This document shows, one piece after another, positions 25,578 through 35,709 of a stretch of 64,000 nucleotides of DNA. Source of the DNA: [Flexibacter] sp. ATCC 35103 (lineage in GTDB: Bacteria > Bacteroidota > Bacteroidia > Flavobacteriales > Flavobacteriaceae). The translations under genes and the position numbers were made by a program. The DNA lies in contig NZ_MTQF01000001.1 of the NCBI RefSeq assembly GCF_001975985.1, positions 766,943 to 830,942 of the forward strand. Reading direction: 5' to 3'. The notes under the pieces are model-generated. The model was not told the DNA's origin. It made no database searches and saw nothing but the letters and a program-made list of their open reading frames with translations. The number at the start of each line of letters is the position of its first letter. The stretch's first letter is position 1.

Positions 25578-28301
25578 TTAATCCAGTACAAGACCAATCT
25601 GGCCGTCATCATCTAATTCTGTTTCAACCGAATCATCTTCTTCTAATTCCGGTTTTTCAGGAACTTCTTCGACAGGTTCTTCATAAGGTAACGGATCCAA
25701 TAAATTAACTTGTTTTAATTTATCTGTTGTCAATTGATTTCCTAATGCTTTAAAGCCTTTTACAGCAATAAAATCTTCGACATCGATATGTAGATCTTCT
25801 TTTTGAACTCCTTTTACTTTTGCAAAAATTAATTGCGCCACCGGACGATAATCTGTTGACACGATTTCTAATTGCGAATTTGGATGGTCTGTAATAAAAC
25901 TTTCTTCTTTTCCTTCATTTTCTACAAGGAAACGTTTCAGATAATAACGTTCTTTTTCTCCATCATAATAAATTGCCGAAATTGGTTTTTTAGGTTTAAA
26001 TTTCTCTAAAACGATCATATCTTCATCAAAATGAGTCGATAATTCCGGAATTATAACCTTTAGTTTACCACTTTGACTAATGACTAAGATTTTATCACTT
26101 GGTTTAAATTCACCTAATAATTCGCCTCTGGCATCAACATTTAAACGTTTTACAGTATCATCAAACCAAACTTTTCTTGGTAATAAAGTCGAAATTCCTT
26201 TTTCTTTAAGTTCGATTTTCTTGATTGGATATTTGGTAACCAAATTTCCTTTTGAAGCCCTGCCTTTAATAGCTAATTTGGCAAAATCAATATCAAATTT
26301 CAATTTTTTGATCGTTCCTACCTGACGTAATAAAATAGTAATTACTTCTGCTTCTCCGTTTGGATTATGCGAAAAATAAACAACTTGCGAACCTGCAGTT
26401 TCATTTGTTAAATCATAAGGTTTATCACGTGTAACACCAGAAACATTGAAACGTTTGATATAAGATGGTCCGGATTTTCCGTCACGATACATCATGTTGT
26501 AAATCGTTCGTTTATCACTCTTATCAAAAATAGCAACATGAATAATATCTTTACCCACAAATGTTTTGGCATCTACTTTTGTTACGAGCATTTTTCCGTC
26601 ACGTAAAAACACAATTACATCATCGATATCAGAACAATCCGTAAGATATTCATCTTTTTTAAGGCTGGTTCCAACAAAACCTTCTTCTCGGTTTACGTAA
26701 AGTTTAGTATTACGTAAAACTACTTTTGTAGCTTCAACATTATCAAAAACACGAAGTTCTGTCTGACGTTCGCGGCCTTTACCGTATTTCTCTTTTAATC
26801 TGGTAAAGTAAGCAATTGCAAAATCGGTTAGATTTTCTAAATTATGCTCTACTTCTTTCATTTCATCTTCTAACTTCGAGATAAAATCATCGGCTTTATC
26901 AGAGTCAAAACGAGTAATACGAATCATTGGGATTTGAGTTAATCGTTGTAAATCATCATCGTTGATTTCTCTGACAAATGATTTTTTGAAAGGCTCAAAC
27001 CGATCGTATAAATATTTATACAGCGATTCTCTATCTGAATATAATTTGAAATCAATGTACATTTCTTCACGAATGAAGATTTTTTCTAAAGTAGAAAAAT
27101 GCCATTTGTTTTTTAATTCTTCTAACTGGATTTCTAATTCCTGACGAAGTAAATCTTCGGTTCTGTGTGTCGAAATCCTCAACATTTCAGAAACTCCAAT
27201 GAACAGCGGTTTATTATCCTCAATTACACAACCTAAAGGTGCTACAGAAGTTTCGCAAGCTGTAAAAGCAAACAAAGCATCAATTGTTTTATCAGGAGAA
27301 ACACCAGGAAAAAGATGTATTAAAATCTCTACATCAGCAGCTGTATTGTCTTCGATTTTCTTGATTTTGATTTTACCTTTATCGTTGGCTTTCAAAATAC
27401 TGTCAATCAAAGTTGTGGTATTGGTCGAAAACGGAATTTGCGTAATCACCAAAGTATTTTTGTCTAATTGCGCAATTTTAGCACGTACACGAACACGTCC
27501 GCCACGAAGTCCGTCATTATAATTCGACACGTCGGCGATACCTTGTGTCATGAAATCAGGATATAACGTAAAAGGTTTTCCTTTTAGAATCTTAATCGAA
27601 GCATCAATTAACTCATTGAAGTTATGAGGCAGAACTTTAGTCGAAAGACCAACCGCAATTCCTTCTGCTCCTTGTGCCAATAGTAACGGAAACTTTACCG
27701 GAAGATTGTTTGGCTCTGCACGACGGCCATCATACGAAACACCCCAATCGGTAATTTTTGGAGAATATAAAACCTCTAAAGCAAATTTAGATAAACGTGC
27801 CTCGATATAACGAGAAGCCGCAGCTCCATCGCCAGTTAAGATATTTCCCCAGTTTCCCTGACAGTCAATCAATAAATCTTTTTGACCTATTTGTACCATA
27901 GCATCACCAATACTCGCATCTCCGTGTGGGTGATACTGCATAGTGTGACCTACAACATTGGCAACTTTATTATAACGGCCATCGTCCAACTCTTTCAAAG
28001 AGTGCATAATACGACGTTGAACAGGTTTAAAACCATCTTCAATCGCCGGAACTGCACGTTCCAGAATTACGTATGAAGCATAATCCAGAAACCAGTCTTT
28101 GTACATGCCCGTTACTTTGGTAATAACGTCCTCTCCTTCTTCTTCCTGATTTTCGTAAAAATGCTGTCCTTCAAAATTCTTAGCATTTACGCTTATAATT
28201 TCTTCAGAATCATCACCTTCCTGATTGTCATCAAGCTGGTTTTCCTCAGAATTATTCTCGTCGTCGTTTGGAATGATGTTATCGTCTTCTTCGTCTTTCA
28301 T
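25578..28301 (-). CDS. parC: DNA topoisomerase IV subunit A
   Basis: The 907-residue type IIA topoisomerase A subunit cuts and rejoins DNA to separate replicated chromosomes. The breakage domain includes FKPVQRRIMHSLKEL (about 91-105), YHPHGDASIGDAM (123-135) and catalytic Tyr165 in ASRYIEARLS. A tower, coiled-coil gate and beta-pinwheel follow. Both termini are unusually acidic: about 55 residues rich in D/E at the start and a D/E-rich tail. I call it ParC rather than GyrA from its partner ParE encoded just upstream on the same strand and the atypical pinwheel. A lipoprotein gene separates the two subunits. Confidence 0.88.
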   Translation of the reverse strand: MKDEEDDNIIPNDDENNSEENQLDDNQEGDDSEEIISVNAKNFEGQHFYENQEEEGEDVITKVTGMYKDWFLDYASYVILERAVPAIEDGFKPVQRRIMHSLKELDDGRYNKVANVVGHTMQYHPHGDASIGDAMVQIGQKDLLIDCQGNWGNILTGDGAAASRYIEARLSKFALEVLYSPKITDWGVSYDGRRAEPNNLPVKFPLLLAQGAEGIAVGLSTKVLPHNFNELIDASIKILKGKPFTLYPDFMTQGIADVSNYNDGLRGGRVRVRAKIAQLDKNTLVITQIPFSTNTTTLIDSILKANDKGKIKIKKIEDNTAADVEILIHLFPGVSPDKTIDALFAFTACETSVAPLGCVIEDNKPLFIGVSEMLRISTHRTEDLLRQELEIQLEELKNKWHFSTLEKIFIREEMYIDFKLYSDRESLYKYLYDRFEPFKKSFVREINDDDLQRLTQIPMIRITRFDSDKADDFISKLEDEMKEVEHNLENLTDFAIAYFTRLKEKYGKGRERQTELRVFDNVEATKVVLRNTKLYVNREEGFVGTSLKKDEYLTDCSDIDDVIVFLRDGKMLVTKVDAKTFVGKDIIHVAIFDKSDKRTIYNMMYRDGKSGPSYIKRFNVSGVTRDKPYDLTNETAGSQVVYFSHNPNGEAEVITILLRQVGTIKKLKFDIDFAKLAIKGRASKGNLVTKYPIKKIELKEKGISTLLPRKVWFDDTVKRLNVDARGELLGEFKPSDKILVISQSGKLKVIIPELSTHFDEDMIVLEKFKPKKPISAIYYDGEKERYYLKRFLVENEGKEESFITDHPNSQLEIVSTDYRPVAQLIFAKVKGVQKEDLHIDVEDFIAVKGFKALGNQLTTDKLKQVNLLDPLPYEEPVEEVPEKPELEEDDSVETELDDDGQIGLVLD

Positions 28302-28387
28302 TTATTTATATTCGAAAATTATAAATTTGTATTTTAATTCTGAAAACCTGATTGTCTAATTAAATCAAAGTTAGTATATTCTTAATC

Positions 28388-29566
28388 CTAATTATAGTTA
28401 TCCAGAATCGTGTTTTTTAAAATATACGGTTTTAATTCTTCATAACTGAAAAAAATCTCAGGTTCTCCACCTGCAAAACCAACAAGTTCATATGGAGCAT
28501 AAGAAAAAGTAATACCTGTTGGCAAAATATAAAAAGTATTGGCCATTTCTATTTTATCTGATAATCCATCACCATACTCTGACTTAATTCTATTTTCATA
28601 AAAATCAATAAAATTTTGATTTTTTGTATTTAGAAGATGTTCTATTTCTATTTTTCTTCCGGTACTTACTTCATAATTATCGTATGATGTGCGGTACAAA
28701 CCGTGTGCTCCGCCCATATAGTTGTACCAATAATGATAAACTACATAAATATTTGAATCAATAAAAATAGGCCAACTGACAAATAAGCTTTCTGACGCAT
28801 AATTATCCTCATCCTTTACAGCCTTTTTACTATCAAAATTATGTTTCCATTTATCATGATTTTTTATGCTGAGTGAATCGCTAGACAAATACTTTACATT
28901 CGAACTTAAAGCTTCAAAGTTTTTATCATTTGATAAAATTTCTCCCAGAAAAGTATAATCCCTTGATGGAGTATAATCTCTTCCTTGTCCTTTTTTATAA
29001 GCTTCTCTGGTATCAAATAATGTATAATCTATTTTATCAAAACATTTATAAGATGGAAATTTTTTACTTGGATAAATTTTATATGCTTTTTTATTATAGA
29101 TGCACTCTATAAACATTTCATCAGTAAATAGATTGTATAATTTGAGTTTACAAGTAGTTTTCCCGTTATCATTCTCATCAGAAGATACTTCTCCTGTGTA
29201 GAAATCCTCTTTCTCCTTTTTTACTAATCCAAAACCGAAAATTTGATCTTCTCCATCAATATAAAGACGCCCTGATTTCCAATATCCCCCATATTCTTCA
29301 GTTAATGCATTAGAAATATGAATTTGAATTTTTTTATTATCATCAAGTGTTCCATCAAAAGAATAAATAAAAGGAGCTTCTATTTTTAATGTATCACCGC
29401 CTATTACAACAGTATTTTCATCTATCTTGTAAATTAAACTATCATTGTTTTTTTCGATTTTAATTTCACTTACAGGCTTAGGTAGAACAACTGATTTTTT
29501 CTCGTTATTTTTTGACTGACAGGAAATAAATACCACAATTAATAAACACAGAATACTTTTTTTCAT
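28388..29566 (-). CDS. DUF3298 (RsiV-like) lipoprotein between parE and parC
   Basis: I start at the ATG 29566, which gives a clean lipoprotein signal (MKKSILCLLIVVFISC, Cys16); the frame upstream only adds nine residues overlapping parE. The 392-residue product has a C-terminal DUF3298 domain: YHYWYNYMGGAHGLYRTSYDNY, then a FTYAPYE-like stretch and FFSYEELKPYI. In other bacteria this domain binds lysozyme or sits in anti-sigma proteins; here the ligand is unknown. The N-terminal half has no family I recognise. It begins 4 bases after the parE stop, so it is co-transcribed with the topoisomerase genes, which is odd for an exported protein. Confidence 0.75.
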   Translation of the reverse strand: MKKSILCLLIVVFISCQSKNNEKKSVVLPKPVSEIKIEKNNDSLIYKIDENTVVIGGDTLKIEAPFIYSFDGTLDDNKKIQIHISNALTEEYGGYWKSGRLYIDGEDQIFGFGLVKKEKEDFYTGEVSSDENDNGKTTCKLKLYNLFTDEMFIECIYNKKAYKIYPSKKFPSYKCFDKIDYTLFDTREAYKKGQGRDYTPSRDYTFLGEILSNDKNFEALSSNVKYLSSDSLSIKNHDKWKHNFDSKKAVKDEDNYASESLFVSWPIFIDSNIYVVYHYWYNYMGGAHGLYRTSYDNYEVSTGRKIEIEHLLNTKNQNFIDFYENRIKSEYGDGLSDKIEMANTFYILPTGITFSYAPYELVGFAGGEPEIFFSYEELKPYILKNTILDNYN

Positions 29567-29570
29567 AAAT

Positions 29571-31442
29571 TTAAACTTCAGCTTCAACAGCATCCAATTC
29601 CACTTTCAAATTTTTGATAATAAATTCTTGTCTGTCCGGAGTATTTTTTCCCATATAAAATGACAATAATTGCTCAATCGAAGTATTTTTATCCATCATA
29701 ATTGGGTCAAGACGAATGGTTTCTCCAATAAAATTTTTGAACTCATCAGGAGAAATCTCTCCCAAACCTTTAAATCGGGTAATTTCCGGTTTTGGTTTTA
29801 ATTTTTCGATGGCATCTTTTCTTTCTTCTTCCGAATAGCAATAGATCGTTTCTTTTTTATTACGAACCCTGAAAAGCGGTGTTTGTAAAATGTATAAATG
29901 TCCTTCTTTAATTAATTCCGGGAAAAACTGAAGAAAGAATGTAATCAACAACAAACGGATGTGCATACCATCGACATCGGCATCAGTTGCGATTACGATG
30001 TTATTGTAACGCAATTTTTCCAGTCCGTCTTCGATATCTAAAGCTGCTTGCAATAGATTGAATTCTTCGTTTTCGTACACAATTTTCTTGGTCATTCCGT
30101 ACGAGTTCAAAGGCTTACCACGCAAACTAAATACTGCCTGAGTATTTACGTCACGTGACTTTGTGATCGATCCGGAAGCCGAATCTCCCTCGGTAATAAA
30201 AAGCGTACTTTCTAAGTTTCTTGGGTTTTTTGTATCAGGAAGATGCGCACGACAATCTCTTAATTTTTTATTATGAAGATTGGCTTTCTTAGCACGATCT
30301 GTAGCCAGTTTTCTAATTCCTGATAATTCTTTACGCTCTCTTTCAGCTTGCAAAATCTTGCGTAATAAAGCTTCTGCCGTTGGAGGATTTTTATGTAAAT
30401 AATTGTCTAATTTCGTTTTAATAAAGTCGTTTACAAAAGTACGAACAGATACCGGCGGTGTTCCGTCATCAGAACCCATATCCATAGAACCTAATTTGGT
30501 TTTGGTCTGAGATTCAAAAACCGGTTCCATTACCTTGATACTAATCGCACTAACAATAGATTTACGAACATCAGATGCTTCGAAATTTTTATTGTAAAAC
30601 TCACGAATGGTTTTTACAATCGCTTCTCTGTAAGCTGCTAAGTGTGTTCCTCCTTGTGTGGTATTCTGACCGTTGACAAATGAGTGATATTCTTCGCTGT
30701 ATTGTGTTTTACTATGCGTTAAAGCGATCTCAATATCATGTTCTTTTAAGTGAATAATTGGATATTCAAGATCTTCTTCGCTGATTGTTTCTTCTAATAA
30801 ATCTCGAAGACCATTTTCTGAAAGGTATTTTTCGCCATTAAATATAATAGTCAAACCATTGTTTAGATAACAATAGTTTTTCACCATTTTAATAACATAT
30901 TCTAAACGGAATTTATAGTTTTTAAAGATGGATTCATCCGGCGTAAAGGTCACTTTTGTCCCTTTTCGTTTTGTTGTATCGATTACATCTTCTTCAAGAA
31001 TCAGATTTCCTGCAGAAAATTCGGCAGCCTTTTGTTTATCATCACGAACAGATTCTACACGAAAAGCACTCGAAAGTGCATTTACAGCTTTTGTTCCGAC
31101 ACCATTTAAACCTACGGATTTCTGGAAAGCTTTAGAATCGTACTTTCCTCCGGTATTCATTTTCGAAACTACATCGACTACTTTTCCTAACGGAATTCCA
31201 CGTCCGTAATCACGAACCGAAACCGTTTTATCCTTGATAGTCACCTCAATAGTTTTCCCCGACCCCATCACGAACTCATCGATACAGTTGTCTAAAACCT
31301 CTTTTAAAAGAATATAAATACCATCATCCGGTGAAGAACCATCTCCTAATTTCCCGATATACATTCCGGGACGCATACGAATATGTTCTTTCCAATCGAG
31401 TGATCGAATATTATCTTCGGTATATTGATTTTGCTCTAGCAT
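29571..31442 (-). CDS. parE: DNA topoisomerase IV subunit B
   Basis: The 623-residue ATPase subunit has GHKL motifs [12 protein letters not shown] (about 46-57), [11 protein letters not shown] and [14 protein letters not shown]. Its TOPRIM domain has [11 protein letters not shown] and [15 protein letters not shown]. Length is typical of ParE and shorter than proteobacterial GyrB. It forms the A2B2 enzyme with the parC product encoded downstream. Its upstream region (31443-31605) holds no further gene. Confidence 0.92.
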   Translation of the reverse strand: MLEQNQYTEDNIRSLDWKEHIRMRPGMYIGKLGDGSSPDDGIYILLKEVLDNCIDEFVMGSGKTIEVTIKDKTVSVRDYGRGIPLGKVVDVVSKMNTGGKYDSKAFQKSVGLNGVGTKAVNALSSAFRVESVRDDKQKAAEFSAGNLILEEDVIDTTKRKGTKVTFTPDESIFKNYKFRLEYVIKMVKNYCYLNNGLTIIFNGEKYLSENGLRDLLEETISEEDLEYPIIHLKEHDIEIALTHSKTQYSEEYHSFVNGQNTTQGGTHLAAYREAIVKTIREFYNKNFEASDVRKSIVSAISIKVMEPVFESQTKTKLGSMDMGSDDGTPPVSVRTFVNDFIKTKLDNYLHKNPPTAEALLRKILQAERERKELSGIRKLATDRAKKANLHNKKLRDCRAHLPDTKNPRNLESTLFITEGDSASGSITKSRDVNTQAVFSLRGKPLNSYGMTKKIVYENEEFNLLQAALDIEDGLEKLRYNNIVIATDADVDGMHIRLLLITFFLQFFPELIKEGHLYILQTPLFRVRNKKETIYCYSEEERKDAIEKLKPKPEITRFKGLGEISPDEFKNFIGETIRLDPIMMDKNTSIEQLLSFYMGKNTPDRQEFIIKNLKVELDAVEAEV

Positions 31443-31605
31443 AAAGTGAATTGGATTTTTGGCTAATGTACCATTTATAGCTAAAAAATAAAAGCGTATT
31501 TCCTTTTTGTTATGATTAATAACAGCTTTGAATTCTATTTAAATTGATTTTAAAATAATAGGACCGCTAAAAATATTAAAAATCAGCTTTTAAACAAAAA
31601 AAACA

Positions 31606-32787
31606 CTATTTAATTCCCAGTACTTCTTTCGCCAAAGCAATCATTTGGGGCGTTCCCGTATTTTTATTTTTTTCGTCAGAAAGTTTTACAACACCTTGCC
31701 AATGTGTGTTATCAAGTTTAACTTCGGTTAATTTTATAACCATATTCATAGGTGGCAAGCCTACATCATTGGTGAAATTGGTACCAATACCAAATGACAT
31801 TTTTATTTTATCTTTACAAAAATCAGTAATACTTTTTACTTTATCATAATTTAAGGAATCCGAGAAAACAATGACTTTCGATTTTGGGTCAATTCCCATT
31901 TTGGTGTAATGCGAAATTACTTTTTGGGCAAACTCAATTGGATCGCCGCTATCATGACGAACGCCATCAAAAAGTTTGGAATATTTTTTATCAAATTGTT
32001 CAAAGAAAACGTCTGTTGTATAAGTATCCGTCAAAGCAATTCCCAGGTCACCTCCATATACTTGTGTCCAGTTTTCAAGACTAATTAAATTTGCCATTTT
32101 AAACCCAAATTGCGCCGCATGAAACATAAACCATTCGTGAGCATGTGTTCCTAAAGGTCTTTTATTATTGACCATTGCAAAATGCACATTACTGGTCCCG
32201 ATAAAACTATCTGACCCAAAACTCTGCAATGTTTCATTTATCAAAGAGTGAACATCATAAGAATGACGCCTTCTTGTACCGAATTCTAAAATTGAAACTC
32301 CCAACTTATTATAGTTATCAATCTTATCTTTAGTAACATTTTTTATAGATTCATCGTTTAAACGAATCAAATGATTTGACTTATAAAAAAGTTCTGAAAT
32401 CAATGCCATCAAAGGAACTTCCCATAAAATTGTACGGTACCAGAAGCCTTCTATCACGACTTTTATTTCTGAGCCTTCCTGCGTTATCTGCACTTCTGAA
32501 GGATCATAAGTATAGCCTTGCAAAAAATCTAAATAAGTAGGATCAAGATAAGGACAATGATGTGATAAATATTTTTTTTCTTCTTTGGTCAACCGCAAAT
32601 CTGCCATGGCATCTACTGATCGTCGAAGTAAATCAGCGAAACCGGGAGGAAAAATATGTTTTCCTCTATTTATAAAACCGTAACATACTTTTGCCTTCGG
32701 AAAAAGTCTTATTACTGCATGTTGCATCGTAAATTTATAGAAATCATTATCTAAAATTGATTTCAGGAAAGTTGTCTCCATACTCAT
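31606..32787 (-). CDS. pncB: Nicotinate phosphoribosyltransferase
   Basis: The 393-residue enzyme makes nicotinate mononucleotide from nicotinate and PRPP in the NAD salvage pathway. Family signatures visible are FYKFTMQHAVIRLFP (about 16-30), EFGTRRRHSYDVH (about 168-180), FIGTSNVHFA with the regulatory His (about 195-204), and GVRHDSGDP (near 276). Length matches the bacterial short form. It is a single gene with no tight partner. Confidence 0.92.
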   Translation of the reverse strand: MSMETTFLKSILDNDFYKFTMQHAVIRLFPKAKVCYGFINRGKHIFPPGFADLLRRSVDAMADLRLTKEEKKYLSHHCPYLDPTYLDFLQGYTYDPSEVQITQEGSEIKVVIEGFWYRTILWEVPLMALISELFYKSNHLIRLNDESIKNVTKDKIDNYNKLGVSILEFGTRRRHSYDVHSLINETLQSFGSDSFIGTSNVHFAMVNNKRPLGTHAHEWFMFHAAQFGFKMANLISLENWTQVYGGDLGIALTDTYTTDVFFEQFDKKYSKLFDGVRHDSGDPIEFAQKVISHYTKMGIDPKSKVIVFSDSLNYDKVKSITDFCKDKIKMSFGIGTNFTNDVGLPPMNMVIKLTEVKLDNTHWQGVVKLSDEKNKNTGTPQMIALAKEVLGIK

Positions 32788-32900
32788 AGTTCCATTTTAA
32801 TAGTTCAGTCAACTATTATCATTAAATCTCATCTCTTGATGGCTAAGATACGGCAATTCGATAAAAGAAGGAAATTCTTTAAACAAACATCCAAATTTGC

Positions 32901-33881
32901 TTATTTCGAAATTATTTTAAAAGAAACAATACTAAAAGTATCCAGATAAATAGTGAGATAATCTCCTATGCTTTTATCATAAGTGATTTGAAATTCTAAA
33001 TCACCTCGTTTTTCTTTTGAATTCTGAATTTTAACAGCCTGATTATATTTATTCAAATAAAAAACAAGATCAGACTTTGATACGTTCTTAATTTCAAACG
33101 TAATTTTATCGCCATGCCTTGCTTCAATTATTTCCGTTTCAGGTGATTTAATTTTATAATCGCCTTCTATGGTCTTATTATAAATTAAAGGACCGTTTAG
33201 AAAATCTTCTTTGTTTAATTTATTTCCTAAATAAGAACCGGAATCCGGAAAGTGTTTGGCAAAAAAATAATCAGGATCAGTATCAAAATAAATAGACGCA
33301 AAGTCATTAACCATTCTTCCTTTACTGCTGTCATAATAGCCCTGACCCCAAGTAACATCTATAAGTCTCCATTTTTTATCAACCATCACAATATTCCACG
33401 CATGATCTGAAGAGGTGCTTTTTCGGCCAATATCTGCTAATCTCGTTTTTGAAGTTCCTCTGATTATTTCACATTTCAAACCTGTTAATACTGCCAAATG
33501 CTGATATAAAGCTGTAAAACCTTCACAAACTCCTTTTTGGGAATTAAAGGTTTTCTGAATCAATTTATCATTGATTTCTTTAATTTTTCGTTGTTTTTCT
33601 GCCTCTGTAGAATAACTGAAACCCTGTACTCCGGGCGGATTTAAAAAAACTTTATAATCATATTTTATATTAAAAGCAATCCAGCTGTAAATAGCGCGCG
33701 CCTTATCGTGTTCTGAAGTAAAATCTTTTTGAATCCTTTCTGCTAAATCTTCTATAGCATTAAAATGTTTTGGGTATTTTAAAACTATTTTATCTACATC
33801 ACTATACTTTTGAGAGTAAGAGCAATGCAGAAAAATAAAATTCAGGAAGAAAAATATAAGGGTAATCTTTTTTATTATCAT
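32901..33881 (-). CDS. Transglutaminase-like exported protein
   Basis: The 326-residue protein has an N-terminal signal sequence (MIIKKITLIFFFLNFIFLHC; the Cys makes lipidation possible). A transglutaminase-like cysteine-protease fold follows. The catalytic triad is seen as Cys in GVCEGFTALYQHL (about 117-129), His in SSDHAWNIV (about 157-165) and Asp in WRLIDVTWGQG (about 171-181). The C-terminal 100 residues are strand-rich and may be an Ig-like domain. Family members act as peptidases or cross-linkers; the substrate is unknown. It follows the FMN-reductase gene by 3 bases. Confidence 0.8.
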   Translation of the reverse strand: MIIKKITLIFFFLNFIFLHCSYSQKYSDVDKIVLKYPKHFNAIEDLAERIQKDFTSEHDKARAIYSWIAFNIKYDYKVFLNPPGVQGFSYSTEAEKQRKIKEINDKLIQKTFNSQKGVCEGFTALYQHLAVLTGLKCEIIRGTSKTRLADIGRKSTSSDHAWNIVMVDKKWRLIDVTWGQGYYDSSKGRMVNDFASIYFDTDPDYFFAKHFPDSGSYLGNKLNKEDFLNGPLIYNKTIEGDYKIKSPETEIIEARHGDKITFEIKNVSKSDLVFYLNKYNQAVKIQNSKEKRGDLEFQITYDKSIGDYLTIYLDTFSIVSFKIISK

Positions 33882-33884
33882 GGA

Positions 33885-34409
33885 TTAAAAAGTAGACTTT
33901 ATTATGTCTTTTAATTCTTTATCTAACTCTGCATTTGAGATTTTATTTTTTTCCAAATCAAAATTAGCATTAAATGTTGGTAATGAAAAAGTAGCTTTTA
34001 TTTGCGCACCGTATCGTGGCAAAGCATTATTAGCGATTTCTAAAACTGATGCTCCTCCTCTTGGTCCTGGCGAAGTTGCTAATAACAACATTGGCTTTTG
34101 TTGAAAAACTTCTTTGGTTATTCTGGAACTCCAATCAAAAACATTCTTGAATGCTACTGAATAATTTCCGTTATTTTCAGCCAGAGAAACGACAAGAATA
34201 TCTGCACCTTTTATCTTTTCAAGAAATACTTTTGCAATTTCGTGCTGCCCTATTTTTTTTTCGAGATCAACACTAAATAAAGGCATTTCAAAATCATTCA
34301 GATCTAAAATTTCAACTTCGGCATTTTCAAATAAACCTGCCGCATAGGTTGCTAAATGTTTATTGATCGATTGTGTACTATTACTTCCTCCAAAGGCTAT
34401 GATTTTCAT
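33885..34409 (-). CDS. NADPH-dependent FMN reductase
   Basis: The 174-residue protein has a flavodoxin-like fold: phosphate-binding start FGGSNSTQSINKHLA (about 6-20), then SLAENNGNYSVAFKNVFDW (about 96-114) and the ATSPGPRGG loop (about 132-140). This family reduces FMN or small quinones/azo compounds with NAD(P)H. Physiological substrate is unknown. Its start overlaps the YihY gene stop by 4 bases, a coupled arrangement. Confidence 0.85.
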   Translation of the reverse strand: MKIIAFGGSNSTQSINKHLATYAAGLFENAEVEILDLNDFEMPLFSVDLEKKIGQHEIAKVFLEKIKGADILVVSLAENNGNYSVAFKNVFDWSSRITKEVFQQKPMLLLATSPGPRGGASVLEIANNALPRYGAQIKATFSLPTFNANFDLEKNKISNAELDKELKDIIKSTF

Positions 34410-35386
34410 AATTGTTCTTGTTTTGCTGGTTCTTTTTGTTTGGGATTGTCGATTTCATAAATCTCCTTCTGAATTTCTACTGAGTATTCATTTGGATAAA
34501 TTTTACCTCCGTATGATTTCGCATATACTTTAGTAAATTCTGCTCCAAAATACAGAATAATTGCTGAATAATATACCCAAACTAAAATAATTATTACAGA
34601 ACCTGCTGCTCCATAAACAGAAGCAACTGTAGAACTGCCTAAATAAAAACCTATCGCAAATTTACCAATCATAAATAATATGGCAGTTACTGTTGAACCT
34701 ATAAAAGCATCTTTCCATCTTATCTTTCCGTCAGGTAATGTTCTAAAAATAATAGCAAAAAGAAGTGTAATACTCGCTAGTACAATTACGATATTCACGA
34801 TATAGAATAAATAAACGGTACTTTCAGGAAAATATATTTTTAAACGTGCACTAACTAAATCTAATGTCGTACTTATAAAAAGGCTGACCAGCATTAAAAA
34901 ACCAACTGAAGCGATCATTGAAAATGACATTAAGCGATTTTGAATGAATTTCTTAATTCCTTTATCCGGTTTTGCGCGTAATCCCCAAATGAAATTTATA
35001 GAACTTTGTATTTCTGCAAAAACTCCCGATGCTCCAATTAGCAGCATCGCAATTCCAAATATTGTGGCAAAAACATTATCTCCGGATAATTGCACATTTT
35101 TTATCGCTTCCTGAATTTGAACTGCTGCGCCATTACCAACCAATCCGTTAATTTGTCCGTAAAGCTGACCCGTTACAGCATCTTCACCAAAGAAAAATCC
35201 GCAGATCGTGATGATGATAATTAATAAAGGAGGAAGTGCAAATATGGTATAATAGGATAATGCTGCACTAAGTTTAATAGCATTGTCGTCATTAAATTCT
35301 AAAAAGGTATTCTTTAGCAGAAACCATGACTTGGAGAATATATTTTTTATTTTCACGATACTTCTGGTTTTTAGATATACTCTCAA
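34406..35386 (-). CDS. YihY/BrkB-family inner-membrane protein
   Basis: The 326-residue protein has about six membrane helices and family-typical stretches: AIKLSAALSYYTIFALPPLL (about 37-56), FGIAMLLIGASGVFAEIQSSINFIWG (about 107-132), and VYGAAGSVIIILVWVYYSAIILYFGAEFT (near 260-290). YihY proteins are inner-membrane proteins of debated function, formerly called ribonuclease BN. A charged tail follows. It may share a transcript with the FMN reductase and transglutaminase genes. Confidence 0.85.
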   Translation of the reverse strand: MRVYLKTRSIVKIKNIFSKSWFLLKNTFLEFNDDNAIKLSAALSYYTIFALPPLLIIIITICGFFFGEDAVTGQLYGQINGLVGNGAAVQIQEAIKNVQLSGDNVFATIFGIAMLLIGASGVFAEIQSSINFIWGLRAKPDKGIKKFIQNRLMSFSMIASVGFLMLVSLFISTTLDLVSARLKIYFPESTVYLFYIVNIVIVLASITLLFAIIFRTLPDGKIRWKDAFIGSTVTAILFMIGKFAIGFYLGSSTVASVYGAAGSVIIILVWVYYSAIILYFGAEFTKVYAKSYGGKIYPNEYSVEIQKEIYEIDNPKQKEPAKQEQL

Positions 35387-35478
35387 ATTTAATGAATAAT
35401 TAAAAAAATAGGATTCTTGCTTTTTAGGTGAATTTTACATTTTTCCCATGTCAAAAAATTCAATTTTGATTATAAATG

Positions 35479-35678
35479 TGTAGTCCCATACGGGACATTT
35501 TGCATGGGTATAATTCTTTTTTCTACCAATATTTAACTCCTAAAGGAGTTTTTAATATTAGGTTGTCTAAAAAAAATCATATAGATTTCTTTAAATTATT
35601 AATGCTTACTATCTAGTAGAGATTAAATATTGGCAGCACAATATTCATTATTATTTTTTTTGTCCCGTAGGAACTACA
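35479..35678. repeat. Nested inverted-repeat element, non-coding
   Basis: The 323-base gene-free stretch holds a symmetric element. Outer arms are tgtagtcccatacgggaca (35479-35497) and its near complement (35661-35678). Inner arms are ccaatatttaa (35526-35536) and its exact complement (35623-35633). Next to the left inner arm is a palindrome aactcctaaaggagtt (35535-35550). No ORF lies inside. It resembles a MITE or REP-type element of flavobacteria; the origin is inference. Confidence 0.7.
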
Positions 35679-35709
35679 AATTTCTATCCAGAATCTCTAT
35701 AAAAAATTT

